Assembly (NCBI GenBank): GCA_025964405.1
Contig: JAOPYW010000204.1
Location: forward strand, 1-6,143
Length of the DNA stretch: 6,143 bases
Source: Thermoleophilia bacterium
GTDB lineage: Bacteria > Actinomycetota > Thermoleophilia > Gaiellales > SKUG01
Reading direction: 5' to 3'
The position numbers and the translations under genes are program-made. Position 1 is the stretch's first letter; every line of letters starts with the position of its first letter. The notes beneath the pieces were generated by a model. It was not told the origin of the DNA, searched no databases, and worked only from the letters and a program-made list of their open reading frames with translations. This document shows, piece after piece, positions 1 through 5,809 of this stretch.

Positions 1-173
1 AGCGCGAGGACCGCTCGCGCCACGAGCAGCAGCAGGAAGCCGCCGAGCAGCGTGGCATCTGGGTCAAGACCGTCGACGAGGCAGAAGCCGCGGGCCTCTA
101 CGACGACCACGGGCGCGCGAGCGCCCACGAAGCCGAGCCCGTGCCGCACGTGCATCTCGATACGTCGGCATGA
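1..173 (+). CDS. C-terminal end of a charged hypothetical protein (5' partial)
   Basis: An open frame enters from the left edge (first full codon at position 3) and ends at TGA 171-173, giving about 56 residues. The visible part is rich in Glu, Gln, Arg, His and Asp, with a short Gln/Glu-rich helical-looking stretch (HEQQQEAAEQ) followed by a mixed segment (IWVKTVDEAEAAGLYDD) and an acidic, His-containing tail. Third codon positions are strongly G/C, as in the neighbouring genes, which supports real coding. No domain is recognisable in so short a piece. The next gene starts 107 bp downstream on the same strand, so co-transcription with the sigma factor is possible but not shown. Confidence 0.6.
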   Translation, partial: REDRSRHEQQQEAAEQRGIWVKTVDEAEAAGLYDDHGRASAHEAEPVPHVHLDTSA

Positions 174-280
174 TGCACGCTCCAGCCGCTCGCACGTGTG
201 AAAGCCCCGGCGAACGGTAAGAACCTTCCCAGCATCAGCGCCCCAGCGATGGTGCACCCCCGAGCCAACAGGCGCACTGC

Positions 281-1240
281 ATGAGCGATCTCCCCGATAC
301 CGACCTTCCCGACGAAGACGACGCGCCCGCCGTGGACGTCGACGTCGATGCTGCCGCCGTGCTCCGGCCGGTCGGCACCACGCCCAAGCGCGCCGACCAG
401 TCGAGCTGGGGCAGCGACGGCGCCGGCCTCGACCTGCTGCGCACCTACGTGTCGCAGCTCGACGACGGGCCGCTCCTGACGCACGCGGAGGAAATCGAAC
501 TCGCTCGTCGCAAGGACCGCGGCGATCGCGCTGCGAAGGATCGCCTGGTGGAGTGCAACCTCCGCCTCGTGATCTCCATCGCACGCCGCTACCAGGGCAA
601 CGGCGTGCCGCTGCTCGACCTCATCCAGGACGGCAACATCGGCCTGATCCGGGCGGTGGAGAAGTTCGATCCGGAGAAGGGCTTCAAGCTCTCGACCTAC
701 GCGACCTGGTGGATCCGGCAGGCCGTCAGCCGCGCCATCGCGAGCCAGGGCCGCACCATCCGGCTGCCGCTCCACGTGATCGACGTGATGCGCAAGATGC
801 AGCGCGAGCAGCGCGGGCTGAACCAGAAGCTCGGTCGCGAACCCACGCTCGTGGAGCTCGCTGAGAAGCTGCAGATGACCACCGCGGAGGTGGAGGACCT
901 GCAGCGCCTCGGCGACGACACCATGTCGCTCGACGTACCGGTGGGTGAAGGCGAGAACGACCTCGCCGACATGCTCGAGGACGAGATGGTCGTCGACCCC
1001 TTCCAGCAGACCGTGCTCGGCATGCGGCAGGAGGCGGTCACCAGCGCCCTCACGACGCTGTCGGAGCGCTCGCGCCTCGTGCTCGAGATGCGCTACGGCC
1101 TCAACGGGCGCCAGCCGCAATACCTCGACGAGGTCGGGGCCGTGCTGGGCGTCACGCGCGAGCGCGTGCGTCAGCTCGAGCACCGCGCGTTGCAGGACCT
1201 GGCGGCCCATGCGCCGCACCTCGAGGACTTCCTGGTCTAG
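281..1240 (+). CDS. RNA polymerase sigma factor, sigma-70 family (RpoD/HrdB/SigB-like)
   Basis: This is a 319-residue sigma factor that directs core RNA polymerase to promoters. An acidic N-terminus (about 1-48) stands where region 1.1 would be. Region 1.2 is at about 49-82 (DLLRTYVSQLDDGPLLTHAE). Region 2 is at about 85-155 and holds the core-binding helix (NLRLVISIARRY), LIQDGNIGLIRAVEKFDP, and the -10 recognition/melting segment STYATWWIRQAVSRAI. Region 3 is at about 163-240, with a region 3.2 finger-like SLDVPVGEGENDLADMLED. Region 4 is at about 252-306, with the -35 helix-turn-helix VTRERVRQLEHRAL. It lacks the long N-terminal extension of many housekeeping SigA/HrdB proteins, so a group 2 (SigB/HrdA-like) factor is as likely as the primary one. 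The ATG at 281 has no clear Shine-Dalgarno sequence; all conserved regions lie well inside it. The family call is secure; the exact sigma identity is not. Confidence 0.95.
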   Translation: MSDLPDTDLPDEDDAPAVDVDVDAAAVLRPVGTTPKRADQSSWGSDGAGLDLLRTYVSQLDDGPLLTHAEEIELARRKDRGDRAAKDRLVECNLRLVISIARRYQGNGVPLLDLIQDGNIGLIRAVEKFDPEKGFKLSTYATWWIRQAVSRAIASQGRTIRLPLHVIDVMRKMQREQRGLNQKLGREPTLVELAEKLQMTTAEVEDLQRLGDDTMSLDVPVGEGENDLADMLEDEMVVDPFQQTVLGMRQEAVTSALTTLSERSRLVLEMRYGLNGRQPQYLDEVGAVLGVTRERVRQLEHRALQDLAAHAPHLEDFLV

Positions 1241-1241
1241 C

Positions 1242-1253
1242 GACCTGCAGGTC
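1242..1253. repeat. 12-bp perfect palindrome just after the sigma factor stop
   Basis: GACCTGCAGGTC is its own reverse complement and begins two bases after the TAG stop at 1238-1240. There is no T-tract after it, so it does not look like an intrinsic terminator. It could be a protein-binding dyad or chance; no function can be assigned. Confidence 0.4.
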
Positions 1254-1350
1254 TCCCGACGTGGGGGAGCAGTACGCACTTCGTGAACGAACGGCGTGAA
1301 ACCGCCGGTACCTTCCGTTGGCGACCGCACATCCGCGCATCACGAGCGTC

Positions 1351-1368
1351 GGGAGCGGGAATGCTCCC
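1351..1368 (+). terminator. GC-rich hairpin between sigma factor and PilZ genes (possible terminator)
   Basis: GGGAGC (1351-1356) and GCTCCC (1363-1368) form a perfect 6-bp GC-rich stem around a GGGAAT loop. It lies 110 bp past the sigma factor stop and 64 bp before the chosen PilZ start. No U-tract follows, so if it terminates transcription it would be of the U-less kind often proposed in high-GC actinobacteria. A smaller stem, CGGCG (1292-1296) with CGCCG (1303-1307), lies upstream. The role is inferred from structure only. Confidence 0.3.
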
Positions 1369-1417
1369 TGAGGTGGGGCCCGCGTGGTGGCGGTCTCCGC
1401 ACACCCCTGGGATGGTT

Positions 1418-1423
1418 GGAAGG
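1418..1423 (+). promoter_or_regulatory. Ribosome binding site that supports the PilZ start at 1433
   Basis: GGAAGG at 1418-1423 lies nine bases before ATG 1433. It is the best Shine-Dalgarno-like match among the candidate in-frame starts (1361, 1412, 1433, 1484) and is the reason 1433 was chosen. Confidence 0.45.
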
Positions 1424-1432
1424 TCGTGCCTG

Positions 1433-1906
1433 ATGGTTGCACGCTACGTAGATGCCGAAGGTCCGCCGTTGGGCGTGGCGCCGATGTGGAACGAGCACGA
1501 GCGGCGCGGTACCGACCGCGTCCGTTCGCAGATCCGTGCCACGGTGCGCAGCTTCGACGGAGCCGACGGTGTGCCCACGAAGGCGCGCGCGATCGACATG
1601 AGCGAGCGCGGAGCGAAGCTCCTGCTGCGCCGGCGCTACGACGTGGGCTGCCGCATCACGGTCGACCTCGAATGCGAGCTTCCCCTGCGCGTCCACCTGG
1701 GCTTCGACGCCGATTCGCTCGTGATCGATGGCCCGATGCACACCCATCTCGTGCGCCTCGACGCGCGGGTCGTCAGGTGCGTGCGCGCGAGTGACCGGCT
1801 GTGGGACGTGGGGATCGAATTCCTGGCCAACACACCAGCCCACGAACGCCACGTGGTCTACAGCTACGTCGAGCACCTGCGCGACGGCGAGGCCTGGATC
1901 CTCTAG
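1433..1906 (+). CDS. PilZ domain protein, putative cyclic-di-GMP receptor
   Basis: This 157-residue protein, counted from ATG 1433, has the two hallmark PilZ motifs for cyclic-di-GMP binding: RxxxR (RGTDR, residues 25-29) and D/NxSxxG (DMSERG, residues 55-60). A beta-barrel-like sequence follows, ending in the typical WDVGIEFL (124-131). PilZ proteins bind the second messenger and alter a partner protein or process such as motility, polysaccharide synthesis or transcription; no fused output domain is visible, so it would act through a partner. The frame is open upstream to 1283, but the residues before 1433 are not domain-like; ATG 1484 would also keep the whole PilZ domain. The stop TAG (1904-1906) overlaps that of the convergent recombinase gene. 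No terminator fits between them. Confidence 0.85.
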   Translation: MVARYVDAEGPPLGVAPMWNEHERRGTDRVRSQIRATVRSFDGADGVPTKARAIDMSERGAKLLLRRRYDVGCRITVDLECELPLRVHLGFDADSLVIDGPMHTHLVRLDARVVRCVRASDRLWDVGIEFLANTPAHERHVVYSYVEHLRDGEAWIL

Positions 1907-2898
1907 GGGCGACGCTTCGCGCGCAGCTCCTGCATCGAGGTGAGGGCCATGCGCCGCGCCTCCTCACGCGTGTGCGCGTACTTGTTGGTCGTCTCGACGC
2001 TCTCGTGTCCCATCAGGTCGCGGGTCGGCACCAGCGCGGTCGGGTCGGCGGCAAGCATCAGCGAACCGAACGTGTGCCGCAGCACGTGCGGCGTGACCCG
2101 CAGCTCGTGGATGCCCGCACACTTCGCGAGGCGGGGAATACGCTGCTCGACCGAGTAGGGCGCGAGCCGCCGGCCGGGGTCGGTCGGGCGGCCGAACAGG
2201 TGGCGCACGCCGCTGGGGGGCTCATATTCGGTGAGGAGCTCCATGATGTCGGGAGCCAGCGGCACCGATCGGCGCTTGCGTCCCTTGCCGAGCACGTGCA
2301 CGACGTCGTCGACGATGTCGCCGCGGTCGATGCCGCACAGTTCGCTCACGCGCAGGCCGGCAAGGCCCATGAAGGCGACGAGGAGCGCATCCTCGACTTT
2401 TCGATTCGATGTTCGAAGGTCTGGTGATCCTGCCTCGATCGGCCACGTGGTGCGGGCGACGTGGAGGAGGTCGTCGAGCTGGTCGCCCGTCAGCGCCTTG
2501 AACTCCTCGTCGATGCTCGACTCGCCGCGGGGCTTCATGACGTCGCGCATGGGGTTGGGCTCGAGCCCGAGCGTGCGATCCATCCAGCGGTGGAAGCCGC
2601 TCAGCACCGCGAACGCGTGGTGGAGGGTCTGGGTCGAGACCCCGACGCGACGTCCGATCCGGCGCCGGCGGAGCGACGCGAGATAGGCCTGGATCGTCTC
2701 GGCGTCCTGGAGTGGCGCGACGAACGGCGCCGGGGCATCGGTCGAGGGCTCGCTCGCCGGCCCGGCAACCCACGCGGCGTAGTCGTTGAGTCGTGTGGCG
2801 TAGGCCTTGAGCGTGTTCGGCGAGTAGCCGGCGCCCTCGAGCGAACTCACGTAGCGATCGATCGCGCGGGTGAGGCTGAGGTCGTCGGGCGCGCGCAT
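1903..2898 (-). CDS. Tyrosine recombinase, XerC/XerD-like
   Basis: This 331-residue protein is a complete phage-integrase-family (tyrosine) recombinase, cutting and rejoining DNA at a specific site through a 3'-phosphotyrosine intermediate. The N-terminal SAM-like core-binding domain (about 8-115) includes the typical YSPNTLKAYATRLNDYAAW. The catalytic domain (about 135-325) has all expected residues: Arg183 (GLAGLRVSEL), Lys205 (GKGRKRRSVPL), His271 and Arg274 (HVLRHTFGS), His298 (LMGHES) and nucleophile Tyr307 (NKYAHT). Size and motifs fit Xer proteins better than large phage integrases. ATG 2898 was chosen; it lacks a good Shine-Dalgarno sequence. An in-frame GTG at 2955, one base after the kinase stop, would add 19 residues and allow translational coupling. 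The gene lies 58 bp downstream of the kinase gene. A dif-like site at 3532-3559 lies upstream of the pair. Whether it is a chromosome-dimer resolvase or a mobile-element recombinase is not settled. Confidence 0.93.
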   Translation of the reverse strand: MRAPDDLSLTRAIDRYVSSLEGAGYSPNTLKAYATRLNDYAAWVAGPASEPSTDAPAPFVAPLQDAETIQAYLASLRRRRIGRRVGVSTQTLHHAFAVLSGFHRWMDRTLGLEPNPMRDVMKPRGESSIDEEFKALTGDQLDDLLHVARTTWPIEAGSPDLRTSNRKVEDALLVAFMGLAGLRVSELCGIDRGDIVDDVVHVLGKGRKRRSVPLAPDIMELLTEYEPPSGVRHLFGRPTDPGRRLAPYSVEQRIPRLAKCAGIHELRVTPHVLRHTFGSLMLAADPTALVPTRDLMGHESVETTNKYAHTREEARRMALTSMQELRAKRRP

Positions 2899-2956
2899 GT
2901 GGCTGGATTCGTCGCCGACGCCGATGCTCCTGCTGCCCGCCGGTCTCCGCGTCACG

Positions 2957-3445
2957 TCACTGGGGGAGCGGTGGGTCGAACAGGGCGAGTTCGTCGGCGG
3001 TGGGCGGCTCGAGCATGCGTGACCAGGCGAGCAGGTCGCCCGGCGCGATGCGCAGCCACTCGGCGGCGACGTCGGCATTGCGGAGCTGCACCCGGCGCAG
3101 GAGCTCGTCGTGGTCGACGTCGAGGAACCGAAGCTCGACCGCCAGGCCGAGCGCACGCGCCCGCTCACGGATGTCGTCGCGGTGCGCGCGCAACCAGAAG
3201 CCGTGTTCGAGCACCACCGTGGCGCCGGCACGGGCAACCTGCTCGGCGAGGTCGAACATGTGGTGCTCGAGCCGCACGCGTACCTCGTCGTCGCTGCCGT
3301 CGAGTTCGAGGCGCACGAGCCATTCGTCCGGGCTGAACCGAACCGCGCCGTGTGCCTCGAGCGCGCGCGCGAGCGTCGTCTTGCCGGAGCCCGGCAGACC
3401 GCACAGGAGCACGATCCGCCCGGTGTTCGCTGGTGGTTCGTGCAC
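2957..3445 (-). CDS. P-loop ATPase/kinase-like protein (AAA_33-type, predicted kinase)
   Basis: This 162-residue protein has a textbook Walker A motif GLPGSGKTT (residues 16-24) right after a beta-strand (RIVLLC). FSPDEWL (37-43) follows, with an acidic residue where related small kinases have one, then a strand VVLEHGFW (77-84), a strand ELRFLDVD (104-111), and an Arg-containing lid-like region (ELLRRVQLRNADV, 114-126). This order matches small ATP-binding 'predicted kinase' proteins related to gluconate kinase, polynucleotide kinase and zeta toxin folds. The substrate cannot be told from sequence. The start is GTG 3445 and the frame is closed by a stop about 65 bases upstream (3509-3511). 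It precedes the recombinase gene with a 58-bp gap on the same strand, so the two are probably co-transcribed. It could assist the recombination module or be an unrelated passenger. Confidence 0.85.
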   Translation of the reverse strand: MHEPPANTGRIVLLCGLPGSGKTTLARALEAHGAVRFSPDEWLVRLELDGSDDEVRVRLEHHMFDLAEQVARAGATVVLEHGFWLRAHRDDIRERARALGLAVELRFLDVDHDELLRRVQLRNADVAAEWLRIAPGDLLAWSRMLEPPTADELALFDPPLPQ

Positions 3446-3531
3446 GGCTGTCGTCCGGTTGGTATTCGGTTGCCAGCGGTCGCGGGTGCGCTGGAGGGGT
3501 CGTCGATTCTACCCGGACACGCATTCCGTGC

Positions 3532-3559
3532 ATGTAAGATAATTGGGGTTATCTTACAT
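3532..3559. repeat. 28-bp dif-like inverted repeat (11-6-11), candidate Xer recombination site
   Basis: Left arm ATGTAAGATAA (3532-3542) and right arm TTATCTTACAT (3549-3559) are perfect reverse complements around the 6-bp centre TTGGGG. This is the layout of dif sites: two 11-bp recombinase arms around a 6-bp crossover region, with ATAA and TTAT flanking the centre. Compared with the E. coli dif XerD arm as recalled (TTATGTTAAAT), the right arm matches 9 of 11 positions. The opposite arm is identical by symmetry, unlike classical dif. It lies 86 bp upstream of the kinase start and about 630 bp upstream of the recombinase start. Alternatively it is an operator or divergent promoter, since each arm also contains a -10-like TAAGAT. 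The geometry is seen; the function is inferred. Confidence 0.6.
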
Positions 3560-3715
3560 CGCGAGGGGGGGAGAACCGGCATGGGAGCGTGCGCCGCCCC
3601 GTCCCTCCGGGGAACCACGTGCCGCGCGCCACACGTCGCGCACACCTTCGTCGCATGCGCATCCCGCTGAGCAGCTGACGCGTCCGTGCGCACGCGCGCG
3701 ACCTCCAGGCCGTGT

Positions 3716-3752
3716 TCGACCCAGGTAATGTCGACCCAGGTCACGTCGACCC
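3716..3752. repeat. 15-bp tandem direct repeat (about 2.5 copies)
   Basis: TCGACCCAGGTAATG (3716-3730) is followed directly by TCGACCCAGGTCACG (3731-3745), and then the first seven bases of a third copy, TCGACCC (3746-3752). The shared core is TCGACCCAGGT. A 15-bp period places the cores about one and a half helical turns apart. It could be a cluster of regulator sites or a small duplication; no binding protein can be named. Confidence 0.6.
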
Positions 3753-3922
3753 GCCCGGCGCACACTCGTGGGTCTGCTGCGCCTGGCCTGCCGCGCGGCC
3801 CTGGCCGGCTCGGGTCCAGCGGCGGTGGGTCAGCTCCGCTTTCTGGCACCTCCCATCGGACGGCCACGGCCTCATGTCTGGTCATGATTGGGCCGTCAGG
3901 GCTCCTCCACAGCTCTCGATTG

Positions 3923-3944
3923 CGTCGAATTCGTGATTCCGACG
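3923..3944. repeat. Imperfect dyad in the intergenic region
   Basis: CGTCGAAT (3923-3930) can pair with ATT-C-CGACG (3936-3944) around a TCGTG loop, giving an 8-bp stem with one bulged base. No U-tract follows. It might be part of an operator or an RNA leader, or be chance. Confidence 0.25.
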
Positions 3945-3976
3945 TGCTTGCAGGGCGCGCAGGATACCCAGATACC

Positions 3977-3999
3977 TACCTAGGTGACTAACCTAGGTA
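3977..3999. promoter_or_regulatory. 23-bp nested palindrome, candidate operator upstream of the LysM-protein gene
   Basis: TACCTAGGT (3977-3985) and ACCTAGGTA (3991-3999) are perfect inverted arms around GACTA. Each arm also contains the palindrome ACCTAGGT, so the same 8-mer occurs as direct copies 13 bp apart. It lies about 90 bp before ATG 4088, a sensible place for a regulator. The segment CTAACCTA resembles a half of the DtxR/IdeR metal-regulator box as recalled, but the spacing between halves is two bases shorter than that consensus, so the regulator cannot be named. Confidence 0.5.
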
Positions 4000-4074
4000 A
4001 TTCCTCCGAGTACGGGTCCGGTGATCGGTCGTACCTTCGTCGTGTAGCCACCGCCAGCCACGGCGGGCCACCAC

Positions 4075-4080
4075 GGGGGA
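4075..4080 (+). promoter_or_regulatory. Ribosome binding site of the LysM-protein gene
   Basis: GGGGGA at 4075-4080 lies seven bases before ATG 4088. This purine-rich match supports that start codon. Confidence 0.5.
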
Positions 4081-4087
4081 ACACACC

Positions 4088-5809
4088 ATGCACGAGCACT
4101 TCGCAGACACGTTCAACGCCATCGAGTTCGGTATCCGCTTCCAGGAGCGCAATCGCATCGACGAGGGCCCTGTCGTGAAGCCCGTGACCGCGCCGCGCAT
4201 CTCGCCGGCCGCGCAGGACCACGCTGACGCGATCGCTGCGGACAAGAAGGAATCAGCCAAGGTCGTCCCTCCGAAGGACACCACGCCCAAGTCGGACGCC
4301 AAGAAGGGCGTCGACAGCCAGCACAAGCCCGGGTTCCTCGAGCAGGCCGGCAAGGACGTCGGAACCGCCGCTGACCACGCCGTCGAGGGTGTTGCGAACG
4401 TCGCCAAGCCGGCGGTGCGCGAGACGGTGAAGGCGATCGACCATGCCACCTCGGTCGTAGCGAAGAACAACAAGGAGAACGAGGCGGCCGGCAAGAAGGT
4501 GACCGACGCGCTCGTCGAGCCCAAGGGCGCCGTGCAGGTGAAGAACGCCTGGGACGAGGTCGGGAGCGACGACAACGACACCGGTGGTGCCACGGAACTC
4601 GGCACTGCGGTGGGAGCATCCGTCGACTACGCTGCCGGAAGGATCGGAGCGACCGTCGGGGCGGCCGGTGAGTACGTCGGCACGACCTTCGTCAATGGCG
4701 TCGAGAATGCCGTCGAAGCTGGCAAGGTCGTCGCCGCTCCTGTGGTCGGCCTCGCCAAGGGCGTCGTCGACGGGGTCGTCGACGGTGCGGCCGCAGCCGG
4801 CAAGGACATCGCCGAGGGCATCGAGGAGAACAAGCAGAACTTCGAGAAGCTCGAGCAGGGCCGCAAGGATTCGCTGCACGACCTCGGTGAAGCCACCGAC
4901 GAGCGGTTCGCCGACCTGAACAAGCGCAACGACGAGCGATGGAACGCCATCAACTCGGACGACTACGCGGGTCCCGGCACACGCACCGGCGCGTCAATCG
5001 GCGCGGCGCTCGATACCGCGGGCGAGTACACCGTGGCTGGAGTGCAGACCGGCGTCGACTACCTGAGCCGCAACGCCGCATACGTGGCCGATGCGGTCGG
5101 TACGACCGCCAACGCGATCGGCAACGGCTTCTCGACGGGTGCTGAAGCGGTCGGGAGCTTCTTCGGCGGCATCTTCGGAGGCGGCAACGATGCCAAGGAC
5201 GCAGCCAAGCACGTCGGCGGCGGCGATCATGGCAAGTCGAGCGACGACCAGGAGTCAGACCCAGCGGCTGACACCTCGCGCGGCACGTCGGGCTCCGGAA
5301 GCTCCACCATGGATGACTACAAGTACCAGCAGGACATGGCCAAGCGCCAGGCCGCCGAGCAGGCCGATGCTGGGCACGTGAGCCCGAACCAGCAGGACCA
5401 CCTCGACCAGGAGCACGCCGACCAGGCGGGCGCCGACGCAGGCGAGACCCACACGAGCGCCGATCAGGCGGAGCGACAGGCCGAGGCTGCGAAGCCCACG
5501 CCGATCGACTACTCCACCACGGCCAACCGGGACGTCGTCGCGAAGGCCGCGACCGAAGCCCACCTCGTCGCTCCGGGCACGACGTTCAACGCGAACGGCG
5601 ACGCGGTGCACACGGTGGCGAATGGTGACGGCTACTGGAACATCGTGGGCCAGTACTCGGCCGGTGGCGAGGTCGACACCCAGCTCTGGCTCGACACGCA
5701 GGCGGCCAATGGCAACGTCTCGCTCGATCCCGGCGACCAGATCGTGATTCCGGGCCGCAACGTGAACGACCTCGTCGGCCTGCTCGATCTCCCGACCGAG
5801 ACCAAGTAA
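4088..5809 (+). CDS. Large Gly/Ala-rich protein with C-terminal LysM-like domain
   Basis: This 573-residue protein is not recognised as a whole. The N-terminus (1-40) has no signal peptide or membrane anchor. Residues 45-165 are charged and Ala/Lys-rich with helical character. Residues 168-240 and 296-366 are two Gly/Ala-rich segments of similar style (GASVDYAAGRIGATVGAAGEY; GASIGAALDTAGEYTVAG), the second ending in a glycine-zipper-like GAEAVGSFFGGIFGGG. Between them, 246-290 is a charged, coiled-coil-like stretch (ENKQNFEKLEQGRKD). Residues 370-470 are hydrophilic, rich in Asp, Gln, Ala and Ser, and probably disordered. Residues 507-556 match a LysM motif (HTVANGDGYWNIVGQYS ... LDPGDQIVIPG), which in known proteins binds N-acetylglucosamine polymers such as peptidoglycan. 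Lack of a signal peptide means either cytoplasmic or phage-like structural use, or export by a non-Sec route. It likely forms an operon with the gene at 5855. The coding call is secure; the function is unknown. Confidence 0.88.
   Translation: MHEHFADTFNAIEFGIRFQERNRIDEGPVVKPVTAPRISPAAQDHADAIAADKKESAKVVPPKDTTPKSDAKKGVDSQHKPGFLEQAGKDVGTAADHAVEGVANVAKPAVRETVKAIDHATSVVAKNNKENEAAGKKVTDALVEPKGAVQVKNAWDEVGSDDNDTGGATELGTAVGASVDYAAGRIGATVGAAGEYVGTTFVNGVENAVEAGKVVAAPVVGLAKGVVDGVVDGAAAAGKDIAEGIEENKQNFEKLEQGRKDSLHDLGEATDERFADLNKRNDERWNAINSDDYAGPGTRTGASIGAALDTAGEYTVAGVQTGVDYLSRNAAYVADAVGTTANAIGNGFSTGAEAVGSFFGGIFGGGNDAKDAAKHVGGGDHGKSSDDQESDPAADTSRGTSGSGSSTMDDYKYQQDMAKRQAAEQADAGHVSPNQQDHLDQEHADQAGADAGETHTSADQAERQAEAAKPTPIDYSTTANRDVVAKAATEAHLVAPGTTFNANGDAVHTVANGDGYWNIVGQYSAGGEVDTQLWLDTQAANGNVSLDPGDQIVIPGRNVNDLVGLLDLPTETK

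Larger units (their letters stand above)
3446..4087. other. 642-bp non-coding divergent intergenic region
   Basis: This region separates the minus-strand kinase/recombinase pair from the plus-strand LysM-protein operon and should hold both promoters. Frames are open here, but their translations are Arg/Pro/Ala-rich and lack domain character, so no gene is called. It is unusually rich in DNA symmetry: the dif-like 28-bp site (3532-3559), a 15-bp tandem repeat (3716-3752), an imperfect dyad (3923-3944) and a nested palindrome (3977-3999). It also contains A/T-rich islands against a GC-rich background. No convincing -35/-10 pair was found; a weak TTGCAG (3948-3953) lies 17 bases before GATACC (3971-3976). 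Confidence 0.7.

Noticed and set aside
98..1330. Long minus-strand open frame (410 codons) opposite the sigma factor gene
   Set aside because: Its translation is His/Leu/Arg/Val-rich with no domain, and the plus strand here encodes a clear sigma factor. It is the usual antisense shadow in GC-rich DNA.
2461..3336. Plus-strand open frame (291 codons) opposite the recombinase and kinase
   Set aside because: It is an Arg/Ala-rich translation without motifs, opposite two genes with clear catalytic motifs.
3535..3556. Divergent -10-like TAAGAT elements as ordinary promoters
   Set aside because: TAAGAT occurs on both strands within the inverted repeat, but no -35-like sequence lies at a proper distance on either side. 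It is kept only as an alternative reading of the dif-like site.
3581..3670. Tiny frame of 29 codons after a G-rich, ribosome-site-like stretch (3564-3571)
   Set aside because: The composition (Ala, Cys, Arg, Pro) and length give no support, and the G-run is not a specific Shine-Dalgarno match. A leader peptide cannot be excluded but is not supported.
2899..3885. Upstream extension of the recombinase frame to a 660-residue protein
   Set aside because: It reads antisense-frame through the kinase gene and the dif-like site, with Arg/Ser/Pro-rich composition and no domain. The Xer protein is complete from 2898.
4762..4785. 12-bp tandem repeat coding GVVDGVVDG inside the LysM-protein gene
   Set aside because: It is only two units within a low-complexity Gly/Val/Asp stretch, readily explained by the protein composition and not a separate DNA element.
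4253..4879. Minus-strand open frames opposite the LysM-protein gene
   Set aside because: They are Leu/Val/Asp-rich or Ser/Arg-rich shadows; the plus frame has a ribosome site, consistent composition and a recognisable C-terminal domain.
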